DNA of 64,000 nt from Leifsonia sp. 71-9 (lineage in GTDB: Bacteria > Actinomycetota > Actinomycetes > Actinomycetales > Microbacteriaceae), in the NCBI RefSeq assembly GCF_001898805.1, contig NZ_MKVJ01000001.1:129990-193989 (forward strand), read 5' to 3'. Below the pieces are notes generated by a model. That model did no database searches and was not told where the DNA came from. It was given only the letters and a program-made list of their open reading frames with translations. Below are positions 55,774-63,875 of the stretch, piece after piece. The position numbers and the translations under genes were made by a program. Numbering within the stretch: position 1 is the stretch's first letter; the number at the start of each line of letters is the position of its first letter.

Positions 55774-57048
55774 GTGGGACGTGCGGACGGCAGCGATCGG
55801 CGGGTGACGACCGCGGACGTCGACGACTCCGCGGCCACGGTGCTGCACGTCGACATGGACGCGTTCTTCGCCTCGGTGGAGCTGCTCGACCGGCCCGACG
55901 CCCGCGGCAAGCCGGCGATCGTCGGCCACGCGGGAGGCCGCGGGGTGGTGACCAGTGCGACGTACGAGGCGCGGCGGTTCGGCGTCCGGAGCGCGATGCC
56001 CATGGCGCAGGCCCTCCGCCTGTGCCCGACGGCGATCATCCTGCCCCCGCACTACGAGAAGTACACCGAGTACTCCGCCCGGGTGATGGAGATCTTCCAC
56101 GAGGTGACCCCGCTGGTGGAGCCGCTGAGCATCGACGAGGCCTTCCTCGACGTCGCAGGCGCGCGGCGCCTCCTCGGCTCGCCACGGCGGATCGCCGAGC
56201 TGATCCGCGCGCGCGTCGTGGAGGAGACGGGCCTCACCTGCTCGGTCGGCGCCGCCGGGACCAAGTTCATGGCGAAGCTGGCCTCCGGGCGCGCGAAGCC
56301 CGACGGCCTCCTCGTCATCCCGCCGTCGGACACCATCGCCTACCTGCGCCCGCTCCCCGTCGGCGCGCTCTGGGGCGTCGGCGCGAGCACGCAGGCGTCG
56401 CTGGAGCGCATGGGGATGCGCACCGTCGCCGATCTGGCGGACGCCCCGATCGCCGTGCTGCAGCGCGCCGTGGGGGATGCGGGCGCCCGCCGCCTCCACG
56501 ACCTCGCCAACGGCCGCGACACCCGCCGCGTCGTCACGGAGTCCCGCGAGAAGAGCGTCGGCCACGAGAACACCTTCGGCGTGGACGTCGACGACCTGGA
56601 CACCCTCCGCCGCGAACTGCTGCGCCTCTCCGGCCGCGTGGGGGAGCGCCTGCGCAAACACGCCCTCGAGGGCCGCACGGTCGCGATCAAGGTGCGCTTC
56701 TCGGACTTCCGCACCATCACGCGGTCCCGCACGCTCGCCGAGCCGACCAACGTCGGCCGCCGCCTCTTCGAGGAGGCCTGGCAGATCTTCGAGGCGCTCG
56801 AGCTCGACGTGCGCCAGACCCCCATCAGGCTCATCGGCATCCGGGCCGAGCAGCTGCTCGACGCCGGCGGCGACGCCCTCGCCCTCTGGGACCCGGACGA
56901 GGAGTGGCGCGAGACCGAACGCGCCCTCGACGCGGTGAGCGCACGCTTCGGCCGCGGCACGATCGGCCCTGCCTCCCTCGTGAAACGCGCCCGCGAGGCC
57001 GACGACGAGTCGAAGGACGGGCGCAACCCGCGCTGGGTCAGCGACTGA
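55774..57048 (+). CDS. dinB: DNA polymerase IV
   Basis: This Y-family translesion polymerase of about 424 residues has the metal-binding motifs VLHVDMDAFFASVE and LSIDEAFLDVAG, the GVVTSATYEARRFGVRSAMP finger segment, LWGVGASTQASL in the thumb and a little-finger domain (REKSVGHENTFG onward). The C-terminus has no clear clamp-binding peptide. CATGCT (55761-55766) ends 7 bases before the GTG at 55774; the ATG at 55762 lies inside that box. GTG 55804 remains an alternative. The differences affect only a few residues. Confidence 0.9.
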   Translation: MGRADGSDRRVTTADVDDSAATVLHVDMDAFFASVELLDRPDARGKPAIVGHAGGRGVVTSATYEARRFGVRSAMPMAQALRLCPTAIILPPHYEKYTEYSARVMEIFHEVTPLVEPLSIDEAFLDVAGARRLLGSPRRIAELIRARVVEETGLTCSVGAAGTKFMAKLASGRAKPDGLLVIPPSDTIAYLRPLPVGALWGVGASTQASLERMGMRTVADLADAPIAVLQRAVGDAGARRLHDLANGRDTRRVVTESREKSVGHENTFGVDVDDLDTLRRELLRLSGRVGERLRKHALEGRTVAIKVRFSDFRTITRSRTLAEPTNVGRRLFEEAWQIFEALELDVRQTPIRLIGIRAEQLLDAGGDALALWDPDEEWRETERALDAVSARFGRGTIGPASLVKRAREADDESKDGRNPRWVSD

Positions 57049-57072
57049 CGGCGCGGGGCGACGGGCGGCGGT

Positions 57073-57990
57073 TCACCGCAGCCCCACCTCGATGCCGCGG
57101 TGGTCGCTCCCGTTGGCCGGCAGCACGGTGCTGCTCACCGTGGAGAGGCCGCGGACGAGCGCGTGGTCCAGGCGGGCGGCGGGGAAGGCGGAGGGCCAGG
57201 TGAAGCCGAGGCCGAGTTCGCTGTCCGCCTTCTCGCCGAGTTCCGCGAAGAGCGGCGCCAGGGTCCGGTCGGTGGTCGCGGTGTTGAAGTCGCCGACGAC
57301 GAGCAGGCGGGCGGCGTCGTCGGCGGCGACCGTGCTCGTCAGCTCCTTCATCATCTCGTCGCGCGCGGCGCTCTCGCCAGGGCGCACGGAGGCCAGGTGG
57401 ACGGCGTAGACCCGCGTCGTGCCGCCGGGGGTGTCGACGTCGACGCTCAGGGCGCGGTCCCAGCCGAGGCCGAGGTCGAGCCGCTGCTCGTCGTGGATCG
57501 GATGGGTGCTCCAGAGGCCGACGGTGCCGACGATGGCGCTGTACGGATAGTCGGCGTCGAGCGCATCGGACACCGCGTCCCGCGAGGTCTGGTCGAGCTC
57601 CTGCAGCGCGATCAGATCGGGGTCGCGCGCGGCGAGCTCGCGGGCGATCTCGGCGGCGTGGGGATTGCCGGCCCGCAGGTTCTCGCTGACGACGGTGAAG
57701 GCCGGCGCCCCGACCGTCGCCGCGGGCAGCAATGCCGCGCCGAAGAGCGACCACCAGACCGCCGCGGCGGCGGCGACCCCGAGACCCGCGAACAGCGAGA
57801 GCCGGAAGAGTGCGGAGAGCGCGAGCAGGGCGATGAGGGCGAAGGCCCAGGGGAGGAACGACTCCACGAGGGAGGCAGCCCCACCGAGATCCGGCAGCAT
57901 CCCGTGCCAGAGCAGGAAGGCCGCGACCGCCAACGCCGCGATCCCGGTCAGCACCCCTCGGGGGCGGCGGCGGGATCGGCTGACTGGCAC
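57073..57990 (-). CDS. Membrane-anchored endonuclease/exonuclease/phosphatase protein
   Basis: This protein of 305 residues has three hydrophobic segments in the first 90 residues and then an EEP domain: VVSENLRAGNP, DLIALQELD with the metal-binding Glu, VVGDFNT, and the final GSDHRGIEVGLR with the catalytic Asp-His. The domain should lie outside the membrane. Related actinobacterial proteins are secreted nucleases or phosphodiesterases. The GTG at 57990 is chosen because AATAAT on the minus strand (57998-58003) ends 7 bases before it. The longer frame from a TTG at 58053 would span this promoter. Confidence 0.82.
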   Translation of the reverse strand: MPVSRSRRRPRGVLTGIAALAVAAFLLWHGMLPDLGGAASLVESFLPWAFALIALLALSALFRLSLFAGLGVAAAAAVWWSLFGAALLPAATVGAPAFTVVSENLRAGNPHAAEIARELAARDPDLIALQELDQTSRDAVSDALDADYPYSAIVGTVGLWSTHPIHDEQRLDLGLGWDRALSVDVDTPGGTTRVYAVHLASVRPGESAARDEMMKELTSTVAADDAARLLVVGDFNTATTDRTLAPLFAELGEKADSELGLGFTWPSAFPAARLDHALVRGLSTVSSTVLPANGSDHRGIEVGLR

Positions 57991-57997
57991 CCGATCG

Positions 57998-58003
57998 ATT
58001 ATT
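57998..58003 (-). promoter_or_regulatory. -10 box deciding the EEP protein start
   Basis: AATAAT on the minus strand lies in a locally AT-richer patch and ends 7 bases before GTG 57990. It rules out the TTG at 58053. Confidence 0.5.
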
Positions 58004-58095
58004 CCGGGCCTCTCGCTGAGAACCCGCCGCGAACGCCGGGAGGAGCCTGGCAACCGCCCTGGTCATGCTGGGAGTGCGGCGGGTACGGTGAAGGC

Positions 58096-58425
58096 ATGAC
58101 CAACATCTCGCTCAAGCTCGCCGAGACCATCAGCTCGTCCGGCATCAAATCCGTCTACGGCGAGCCGGTCGTCATCGACGGCACGACCATCGTCCCCGTG
58201 GCCGCCGTGCAGTTCGGCTTCGGCGCCGGCACCGGCTCCGACAGCGAGGACGGTCCCGGCGGCGCCGGCGGCGGTGGCGTGTCCATCCCGTTCGGCGCCT
58301 ACGTCAGCGACGCCGACGGTGTGCGCTTCCGCCCGAACCTGATCACGCTGCTCGCCGTCGGCATCCCGTTCCTGTGGGTGGCGGGACACGCGTGGTCGCG
58401 CGTCATCCGCGCCCTGAAGAAGTGA
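58096..58425 (+). CDS. GerW/YtfJ-like sporulation-family protein
   Basis: The 109 residues match the Spore_YtfJ/GerW family: KLAETISSSGIKSVYGEPVVIDGTTIVPVA, then a Gly-rich loop and GVSIPFGAYVSDADGV, ending in a hydrophobic C-terminal segment. The organism group does not sporulate, so the name only marks the family. The role in actinobacteria is unknown. TACGGT (58084-58089) ends 6 bases before the ATG. Confidence 0.78.
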   Translation: MTNISLKLAETISSSGIKSVYGEPVVIDGTTIVPVAAVQFGFGAGTGSDSEDGPGGAGGGGVSIPFGAYVSDADGVRFRPNLITLLAVGIPFLWVAGHAWSRVIRALKK

Positions 58426-58433
58426 TGTCGCAC

Positions 58434-58439
58434 TAGACT
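58434..58439 (+). promoter_or_regulatory. -10 box of the thiamine-regulated operon
   Basis: TAGACT would start transcription near 58446, just at the 5' edge of the TPP riboswitch. Confidence 0.5.
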
Positions 58440-58446
58440 GGTCGCG

Positions 58447-58540
58447 AACACGGGAGTCCGGTGAGCCGGGCTGAGAGGAAGCTTCTCCAAGCTTCGACCG
58501 TCGAACCTGATCTGGATCATGCCAGCGCAGGGAGGCCATC
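58447..58540 (+). promoter_or_regulatory. TPP (THI element) riboswitch
   Basis: The conserved pieces are all present in order: ACGGGAGTCCGG with GAGCCGGGCTGAGAGG, a variable GCTTC/GAAGC hairpin, CGAACCTGATCTGGATCATGCCAGCG and the closing AGGGAGG. It binds thiamine pyrophosphate and switches off the genes downstream. A further hairpin (GTGCCCT at 58551-58557 with AGGGCAC at 58575-58581) lies between the aptamer and the first GTG, and it overlaps the probable ribosome site, so control is likely at translation. Confidence 0.95.
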
Positions 58541-58586
58541 TCACAATCCCGTGCCCTCTTTTCCATTGAGCGAAAGGGCACGAACA

Positions 58587-59207
58587 GTGCACGCAACCAT
58601 CACCCCGTCCGCGACGCGCCCGGCGCGCGTCCTCCGCTGGCGTGTCGTCGACATCGTCGTCGCCAGCGTCGTCGCCGTCGCCGCCGGCGTCGTCTTCTGG
58701 GTCTGGGGACAGGTCCAGAACCCGATCTCCGGCCCGGTCAGCGCCGTGCTGCCCGGCTTCCAGGGGCTGCTCAACGGCCCCTGGCTGTTCGCGGGAGTGC
58801 TCACGGCGCTCATTGTCCGCAAGCCCGGCGCCGCCCTCTACGGCGAGCTCGTCGCCGCGATCGTCTCGGCGCTGATCGGCACCCAGTGGGGCTTCGCGAC
58901 GCTGCTCTCGGGCGTCGTGCAGGGCCTCGGCGCGGAGATCGTCTTCGCGCTCTTCCTCTACGCCAACTGGAAGATCGTCCCGGCGATCCTCGCGGGAGCG
59001 GGCGCCGGGCTCGGCGAATCGATCCTCGACCTCCTCTACTGGTATCCGGGAGCCAAGCCGGAGTTCGCGGCCGTCTACACGATCACCACGACCGTCTCGG
59101 GCGCTTTGGTCGCGGGACTGCTCTCGTGGCTGCTGGTGCGCGCCCTCGCACGGACCGGGGCGCTGAGCCGGTTCGCGGCCGGGCGCGAGGCGACGGGGCG
59201 GGTCTGA
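58587..59207 (+). CDS. ykoE: ECF transporter S component, YkoE-like (thiamine precursor)
   Basis: This 206-residue integral membrane protein has about six helices and matches YkoE, the substrate-binding subunit for hydroxymethylpyrimidine or thiamine, by its RWRVVDIVVASVVAVAAGVVFW start, GPVSAVLPGFQGLLNGPWLF, KPGAALYGELVAA and LDLLYWYPGAKP. Control by the TPP riboswitch supports the substrate class. The GTG at 58587 follows AAAGGGCACG. The ATPase and T component follow in the operon. Confidence 0.92.
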   Translation: MHATITPSATRPARVLRWRVVDIVVASVVAVAAGVVFWVWGQVQNPISGPVSAVLPGFQGLLNGPWLFAGVLTALIVRKPGAALYGELVAAIVSALIGTQWGFATLLSGVVQGLGAEIVFALFLYANWKIVPAILAGAGAGLGESILDLLYWYPGAKPEFAAVYTITTTVSGALVAGLLSWLLVRALARTGALSRFAAGREATGRV

Positions 59208-59224
59208 CCATCGCTCACGATCCC

Positions 59225-60736
59225 GTGACCCAGGGACCGCCGGTCCCGGCCGCCGTTCGGGTCGGCGGCTGGGGCTGGCGCTACTCCGGACGGGCGGCCT
59301 GGGCCGTCCGCGACCTCACCCTGAGCATCGAGCCCGGGGAACGGGTGCTGCTGCTCGGCGCGTCGGGGGCGGGCAAATCCACCGTCCTCGCCGGCCTGGC
59401 GGGTGTGCTCGGCGGAGACGACGACGGCGAGACGAAGGGGGCGCTCGCGGTCGGCGGACGCCCTCCGGCCGACGCCCGCGGCACGGCCGGACTGCTGCTG
59501 CAGGACCCGGACGCCCAGGTGATCCTCGCGCGCGTCGGCGACGACGTGGCGTTCGCGTGCGAGAACCTCGGCGTGCCGCGCGACGAGATCTGGCCGCGGG
59601 TGCGCGCCGCGCTCGACGCGGTCGGGCTCGACGTGCCGCTCGACCATCCCACCGCACACCTCTCCGGCGGGCAGAAGCAACGGCTCGCGCTCGCGGGGCT
59701 GCTCGCGATGCGGCCGGGGCTGCTGCTGCTGGACGAGCCCACGGCCAACCTCGACCCCGCCGGAGTGCAGGAGGTGCGGGATGCGGTCGCCGCCGCCCTC
59801 GCCGTCTCCGGCGCGACGCTGGTCGTCGTCGAGCACCGCGTCGCGGTGTGGCGCGACCTCGTCGACCGCGTGATCGTGCTCGCCGCCGACGGCGGTGTGC
59901 TCGCGGACGGCCATCCGGACACCGTGCTCGCCGACGCGTCGAGCACGCTGCGCTCGGCGGGCGTCTGGCTGCCGGACGAGACGGTGCCCGCGCCGGAGGC
60001 CGTCACCCCCGGCGCCGCGCTGCTGACCGCCCGGGACCTCGCGTTCGGCCGCGGTCCGGCGGTCGCGCGTCGCCGGCGGCGATCCGCTCGTCGCACGCCC
60101 ATCGGCAGCGCGCTTCCGGAGCGCGTGTCCCTCGACCTCGCCGAAGGCTCCGCCCTCGCGCTGACCGGTCGCAACGGCGCCGGCAAATCCACGCTCGCGC
60201 TGGCCCTCGGCGGGCTGCTGCCGGTGCTCGGCGGAACGCTCCGCGCCGAAGCCGCCCTCGCCGGCGACGCGGATCCGCATCCGGAGGCGTGGCGCTCGCG
60301 CGAGTTGCTCACCCGGATCGGCAGCGTGTTCCAGAACCCGGAGCACCAGCTCGTCGCCTCCCGCGTCCGCGACGAGCTCGCGGCCGGTCCGCGGGCCCTC
60401 GGACTCCCCGAGGCCGAGATCGCCGCCCGCGTCGACGACCTCCTGGACCGCCTCGCCCTCTCGGCCGTCGCCGACGCGAACCCCTTCACCCTGTCCGGCG
60501 GCCAGAAGCGGCGTCTCTCGGTGGGGACGGCGCTCGCCACGCGGCCGCGGATGCTCGTGCTGGATGAGCCCACCTTCGGGCAGGACGCGAACACCTGGCG
60601 CGGGATGGTGCGCACGATCGCCGAGCTGCGCGCCGCGGGACACGCGATCGTCACCGCCACGCACGACGCCGAGTTCGTGACGGCCATCGGTGCGATCACC
60701 CTCGAACTCGGCGCGGGACGGGAGGTGGCGGCATGA
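59225..60736 (+). CDS. ECF transporter double ATPase, YkoD-like
   Basis: The 503 residues contain two complete ABC ATPase domains: the first with GASGAGKST, LSGGQKQRLALAG and LLLLDEPTANLD, the second with GRNGAGKST, LSGGQKRRLSVGTA and MLVLDEPTFGQD. Both halves keep the Walker A, signature and Walker B sequences, so the fused protein supplies both energy sites of the ECF complex. The GTG at 59225 is used. A CTG at 59204 overlapping the preceding stop is less likely. The stop overlaps the next start (ATGA). Confidence 0.9.
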   Translation: MTQGPPVPAAVRVGGWGWRYSGRAAWAVRDLTLSIEPGERVLLLGASGAGKSTVLAGLAGVLGGDDDGETKGALAVGGRPPADARGTAGLLLQDPDAQVILARVGDDVAFACENLGVPRDEIWPRVRAALDAVGLDVPLDHPTAHLSGGQKQRLALAGLLAMRPGLLLLDEPTANLDPAGVQEVRDAVAAALAVSGATLVVVEHRVAVWRDLVDRVIVLAADGGVLADGHPDTVLADASSTLRSAGVWLPDETVPAPEAVTPGAALLTARDLAFGRGPAVARRRRRSARRTPIGSALPERVSLDLAEGSALALTGRNGAGKSTLALALGGLLPVLGGTLRAEAALAGDADPHPEAWRSRELLTRIGSVFQNPEHQLVASRVRDELAAGPRALGLPEAEIAARVDDLLDRLALSAVADANPFTLSGGQKRRLSVGTALATRPRMLVLDEPTFGQDANTWRGMVRTIAELRAAGHAIVTATHDAEFVTAIGAITLELGAGREVAA

Positions 60737-61512
60737 CCATGCTCGAACCCGTACGCTCCGGTCCGCTGGCGACGCTCAACCCGGTCGCCAAGCTCGGCGC
60801 CGCGCTCATCGTCACCGTGGTGCTCCTCGTCTCGATCGATCCCGTGTCGGCGGCGGTCGCGCTCGCCCTCGAGCTCGTGCTGGTCGCCTTCTCGGGCATC
60901 CCGGCGCGGACCCTCGTCGTCCGCACCGCGCCGATCTGGATCGCGGCGCCGCTGGCCGGTCTCACGACCGCGCTCTACGGGCGCGCGTCCGGCACGGTCT
61001 ACCTGCAGTGGTGGGCGGTGGAAGTCAGCGACGGGTCGCTGCAGCTCGGGCTGGCGACGATGCTCCGCATCCTGGCCATCGGCCTCCCCGCGGTGCTGCT
61101 GTTCATCACCATCGACCCCACCGACCTCGCCGACGGCCTCGCCCAGCTCCTCCGCCTCCCCGCGCGCTTCGTGCTCGGCGGCCTCGCGGGGCTGCGCCTG
61201 GTCGGACTCTTCGCCGAGGACTGGCGGGCGCTGACGCTGGCGCGCCGTGCGCGCGGCATCGCCGAGAGCGGGGCGCTGCGCCGGATGCTCGGACAGTCCT
61301 TCGCGCTCTTCGTGCTCTCCATCCGCCGGGGCAGCAAGCTCGCGACGGCGATGGAGGCGCGCGGCTTCGGTTCGCCCACGCCGCGGACGTGGGCGCGGCC
61401 GTCGGTGTTCCGCAGGCGCGACTGGGCCGCCCTCGGTGTCGCCGCCCTGGTCGCCGCCGTCGCGGTCACGGTCGCCGTCGTCGTGGGGAGCTGGAATGTC
61501 CTGGGCCGCTGA
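60733..61512 (+). CDS. ECF transporter T component, YkoC-like
   Basis: This 259-residue membrane protein has five or six helices and the two cytoplasmic coupling motifs of EcfT: a first ARRARGIAESG and a second MEARGFGSPTPR. Each resembles the A-R-G box that docks on the ATPases. It completes the S-A-T set with the two upstream genes. It overlaps the ATPase gene by 4 bases and the kinase gene by 17. Confidence 0.92.
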   Translation: MTMLEPVRSGPLATLNPVAKLGAALIVTVVLLVSIDPVSAAVALALELVLVAFSGIPARTLVVRTAPIWIAAPLAGLTTALYGRASGTVYLQWWAVEVSDGSLQLGLATMLRILAIGLPAVLLFITIDPTDLADGLAQLLRLPARFVLGGLAGLRLVGLFAEDWRALTLARRARGIAESGALRRMLGQSFALFVLSIRRGSKLATAMEARGFGSPTPRTWARPSVFRRRDWAALGVAALVAAVAVTVAVVVGSWNVLGR

Positions 61513-62101
61513 CCGCGCGCGGCTCGCCGACGTCGTGCGTGCCGCCGTCGCGAACGCGCACGACCACGCGCCGGTCGTGCTGATCGACGGGCCGAGCGGC
61601 GCGGGCAAGAGCTCGCTGGCTGACGACCTCCTGAGCGCCTGGCCGGCGGAGGGGACGCCGCGCCTGGTGCGCATGGACGACCTCTACCCGGGCTGGGACG
61701 GCCTCGACGCCGGCAGCACGGCGCTCGGGCGGGAACTGTTGGAGCCGCTGCGCCGCACCGGCTCCGGGCGCTGGCGGCGGTGGGACTGGGCGCAGAACCG
61801 GCCGGCGGACTGGGTGGAGGTGCACGGCCGCGAGCCCGTGATCGTCGAGGGATGCGGCACGCTCGCGCGCGCGAACGTCGCCGCGGCCGACCTCGCGCTG
61901 TGGCTCGACGCCGACGACACCCTCCGTAAACGCCGCGCCCTCGACCGCGACGGCGCGACCTTCGCGCAGAACTGGGACCGCTGGCAGGCCGAGTTCGACG
62001 CGTACCTCCTGCGCGAGCGGCCGCGCGCCGCGGCCTCCCTCCGGCTCGACGTCACCGACTGGCCGCTCGGCCCGGCCCGTGTGCGTCACGCGGGGGACTA
62101 A
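61496..62101 (+). CDS. P-loop kinase, uridine-kinase-like
   Basis: This 201-residue protein has a Walker A motif IDGPSGAGKSSLADDL, a RMDDLYPGWDGLD segment like the substrate loop of uridine kinase, and LWLDADDTLRKRRALDRDG resembling the lid arginines. The C-terminus is complete. It overlaps the ECF T gene by 17 bases, with a TGGGGAGCTGG ribosome site inside it, so it belongs to the TPP-controlled operon. A role in phosphorylating an imported thiamine precursor is possible. A nucleoside kinase is the default reading. Confidence 0.75.
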   Translation: MSWAADRARLADVVRAAVANAHDHAPVVLIDGPSGAGKSSLADDLLSAWPAEGTPRLVRMDDLYPGWDGLDAGSTALGRELLEPLRRTGSGRWRRWDWAQNRPADWVEVHGREPVIVEGCGTLARANVAAADLALWLDADDTLRKRRALDRDGATFAQNWDRWQAEFDAYLLRERPRAAASLRLDVTDWPLGPARVRHAGD

Positions 62102-62110
62102 CGTTGAGCC

Positions 62111-62377
62111 ATGAGTGATGCACAGGCCCACGACCCCGAGTACATCGTCGAGTACGCCGACGGCCCGCTGGTCGGCACCATCGAGCGCCGCTACCTCGTC
62201 GACGGCAAGGTGGACGAGCGGATCGGAGCGGTCGCGGCCGTCGAGGGCCTCGAGTCCCTGTTCTGGTACGTGGCCGGCGACGAGCGCGAGGTCAACGGCG
62301 AGAAGCACGTGAGCTACCACTTCGACGCGCCTGACAGCGACCCGGTCGAGGCCGACAAGGACGAAGAGTCCCTCTGA
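62111..62377 (+). CDS. Small acidic hypothetical protein
   Basis: This 88-residue, strongly acidic protein contains YIVEYADGPLVGTIERRYLVDGKVDERI and FWYVAGDEREVNGEKHVSYHF, which read as a small antiparallel beta-sheet, and an acidic tail ending DKDEESL. No family recognised. TAACGT (62099-62104) overlaps the upstream stop codon and ends 6 bases before the ATG. Confidence 0.65.
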   Translation: MSDAQAHDPEYIVEYADGPLVGTIERRYLVDGKVDERIGAVAAVEGLESLFWYVAGDEREVNGEKHVSYHFDAPDSDPVEADKDEESL

Positions 62378-62408
62378 GCCGATCCCGCACGCCGGGCTCG
62401 TCGCGCCG

Positions 62409-62768
62409 TCAGGCCCAGCCGAGCTCGTGCAGGCGCTCGTCGTCGATGCCGTAGTAGTGCGCGATCTCGTGCACGAGCGTGATGTGGATCTCGTCCCGCA
62501 GCTCGTCGATCGTCTCGCAGATCGCGAGCAGCGGCTCCCGGTACAGGATGACGCGGTCGGGCATCTCGCCGAACCCGTACGAGTCCCGCTCCGTGAGCGC
62601 GACGCCGTCGTAGAGGCCGAGGAGGTCGAGAGAGCCGTCCTCCGGCCGGTCCTCCACGACGAAGACGACGTTCTCGAGGCCGTCGATCATCTCGTCGGGC
62701 AGCTCGTCCAGTTCTTCGGTGACGAGCGCCTCGAACGCGTCCTCGTCGAGCAGCAGGGGCACCGTCAC
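62409..62768 (-). CDS. Zincin-like metallopeptidase family protein
   Basis: This 119-residue protein ends with LVHEIAHYYGIDDERLHELGW, containing the HExxH zinc motif and a downstream Asp/Glu. The upstream part is acidic with RVILYREPLLAIC, typical of the short actinobacterial metallopeptidase family (DUF1025-type minimal zincins). Substrate unknown. The GTG at 62768 overlaps the stop of the upstream MetE-like gene (GTGA), so the two are made together. Confidence 0.88.
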   Translation of the reverse strand: MTVPLLLDEDAFEALVTEELDELPDEMIDGLENVVFVVEDRPEDGSLDLLGLYDGVALTERDSYGFGEMPDRVILYREPLLAICETIDELRDEIHITLVHEIAHYYGIDDERLHELGWA

Positions 62769-63829
62769 CACGCGCCCGCGACGGCGGCGTGCAGGTCGAG
62801 CAGACCGGCGGTGCGCTCGCTCGGGCCGCGACCGAAGCCGCATTCGGTCGCGACGCCGAATCGGGGCTGAGCCGTCGACGCGGCGGCGATCCTGCGCTCT
62901 GCGCCCTCGGTGCCGTCCTCGTGGTGGAGCAGCCCGAGATAGAGCTCCGTCTCGGCCGGGATCTCGACCTCCGCGAGCGGGGCGAAGTACGCCGCGTCGT
63001 CGCGCTCGATCGGCACGGGCAGGTGGATGAACGCCACCGGCCGTCCCGCGCCGTCGAGGATGCCGCTGGTCACGGCCGCGAGCCAGCCGGCGTCGGCCGG
63101 CTGGACGAAGTGGGCCTCCTCCACGTCGCCGTAGCAGAGGTGGTAGCCCACCTCCACGTCGGCGGGAACCGCCTGCGCCTGCCGGACGGCGCGCGAGACG
63201 ACGCCGCCGAGGACGTCGTCGAACCACGGCTCGATGCGTCCCTCCAGCAGACCGAACTCGACGGCGGTGTCCCACTGGATGGCGAGGCGCTCGTGCGGGA
63301 TAGCGTCGACGATGCGGGCGAGTTCGCCCAGCAGGGCGCGCTCGTAGGCGGGCTCGAAGGCGGCGCGGTCCTGAGGCACGACGAACGCGCCCGCGATCGC
63401 CGCGGGAGTGGGCAGCGAGACCTGGAAGCGCGTCCCCGGAGAGAACACGCCCTCGTCGGCGAGTCGCGCGAAGGTGGCGTACGACTCGAGAGCGGCGTCC
63501 GCGTAGCCCAGGTCGGGGAAGACGAGGTCGTCGGCGGAGACGCCGTCGTCGAGCTGGAACGGCCGGGCGTCGAACTGCTCGCGCAGATAGAACGGCTCGA
63601 CGGCGATGCGGGAGATCCCGGACATCGTGTCGAAGCGGCGCGTCTGGAACTGGATCCAGTAGAACCGCTCGCCGACCTCGCCGTCCGGGATGCGGTGCAT
63701 CCGGTCGCCGAGTCGCTCGCCGACCGCCCGCAGGACGCTCTCGGCATCGGGCAGGTTGACGCTGCCGACGAGGTGGGCGCCGCGGACCTCCGCGGTGCTG
63801 GGGCTGGGGGAGGCGGGAACGGTGCTCAC
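62765..63829 (-). CDS. UROD/MetE-like superfamily protein
   Basis: This 354-residue protein looks like a diverged C-terminal barrel of cobalamin-independent methionine synthase. GSVNLPDAES and IPDGEVGER at the start, LPTPAAIAG, HLCYGD (His230, Cys232) and TECGFGRG (Cys330) correspond to the HxC...C zinc-ligand layout of MetE. The N-terminal half of MetE is missing. It could be a methyltransferase using a thiol acceptor, or a related enzyme. TAGACT on the minus strand (63837-63842) ends 7 bases before the GTG start. It is coupled to the metallopeptidase gene. Confidence 0.72.
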   Translation of the reverse strand: MSTVPASPSPSTAEVRGAHLVGSVNLPDAESVLRAVGERLGDRMHRIPDGEVGERFYWIQFQTRRFDTMSGISRIAVEPFYLREQFDARPFQLDDGVSADDLVFPDLGYADAALESYATFARLADEGVFSPGTRFQVSLPTPAAIAGAFVVPQDRAAFEPAYERALLGELARIVDAIPHERLAIQWDTAVEFGLLEGRIEPWFDDVLGGVVSRAVRQAQAVPADVEVGYHLCYGDVEEAHFVQPADAGWLAAVTSGILDGAGRPVAFIHLPVPIERDDAAYFAPLAEVEIPAETELYLGLLHHEDGTEGAERRIAAASTAQPRFGVATECGFGRGPSERTAGLLDLHAAVAGAW

Positions 63830-63836
63830 CCGCGCG

Positions 63837-63842
63837 AGTCTA
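63837..63842 (-). promoter_or_regulatory. -10 box, leaderless start of the MetE-like gene
   Basis: TAGACT on the minus strand ends 7 bases before the GTG at 63829. Confidence 0.5.
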
Positions 63843-63875
63843 CCGGCGTCGCGCGGGTGAGCCGGAGTCGTCCGC

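Noticed and set aside
57991-58053. A longer EEP protein from the TTG at 58053
   Set aside because: The extra 21 codons include an AT-rich patch that looks like the promoter, and the GTG at 57990 lies 7 bases from AATAAT.
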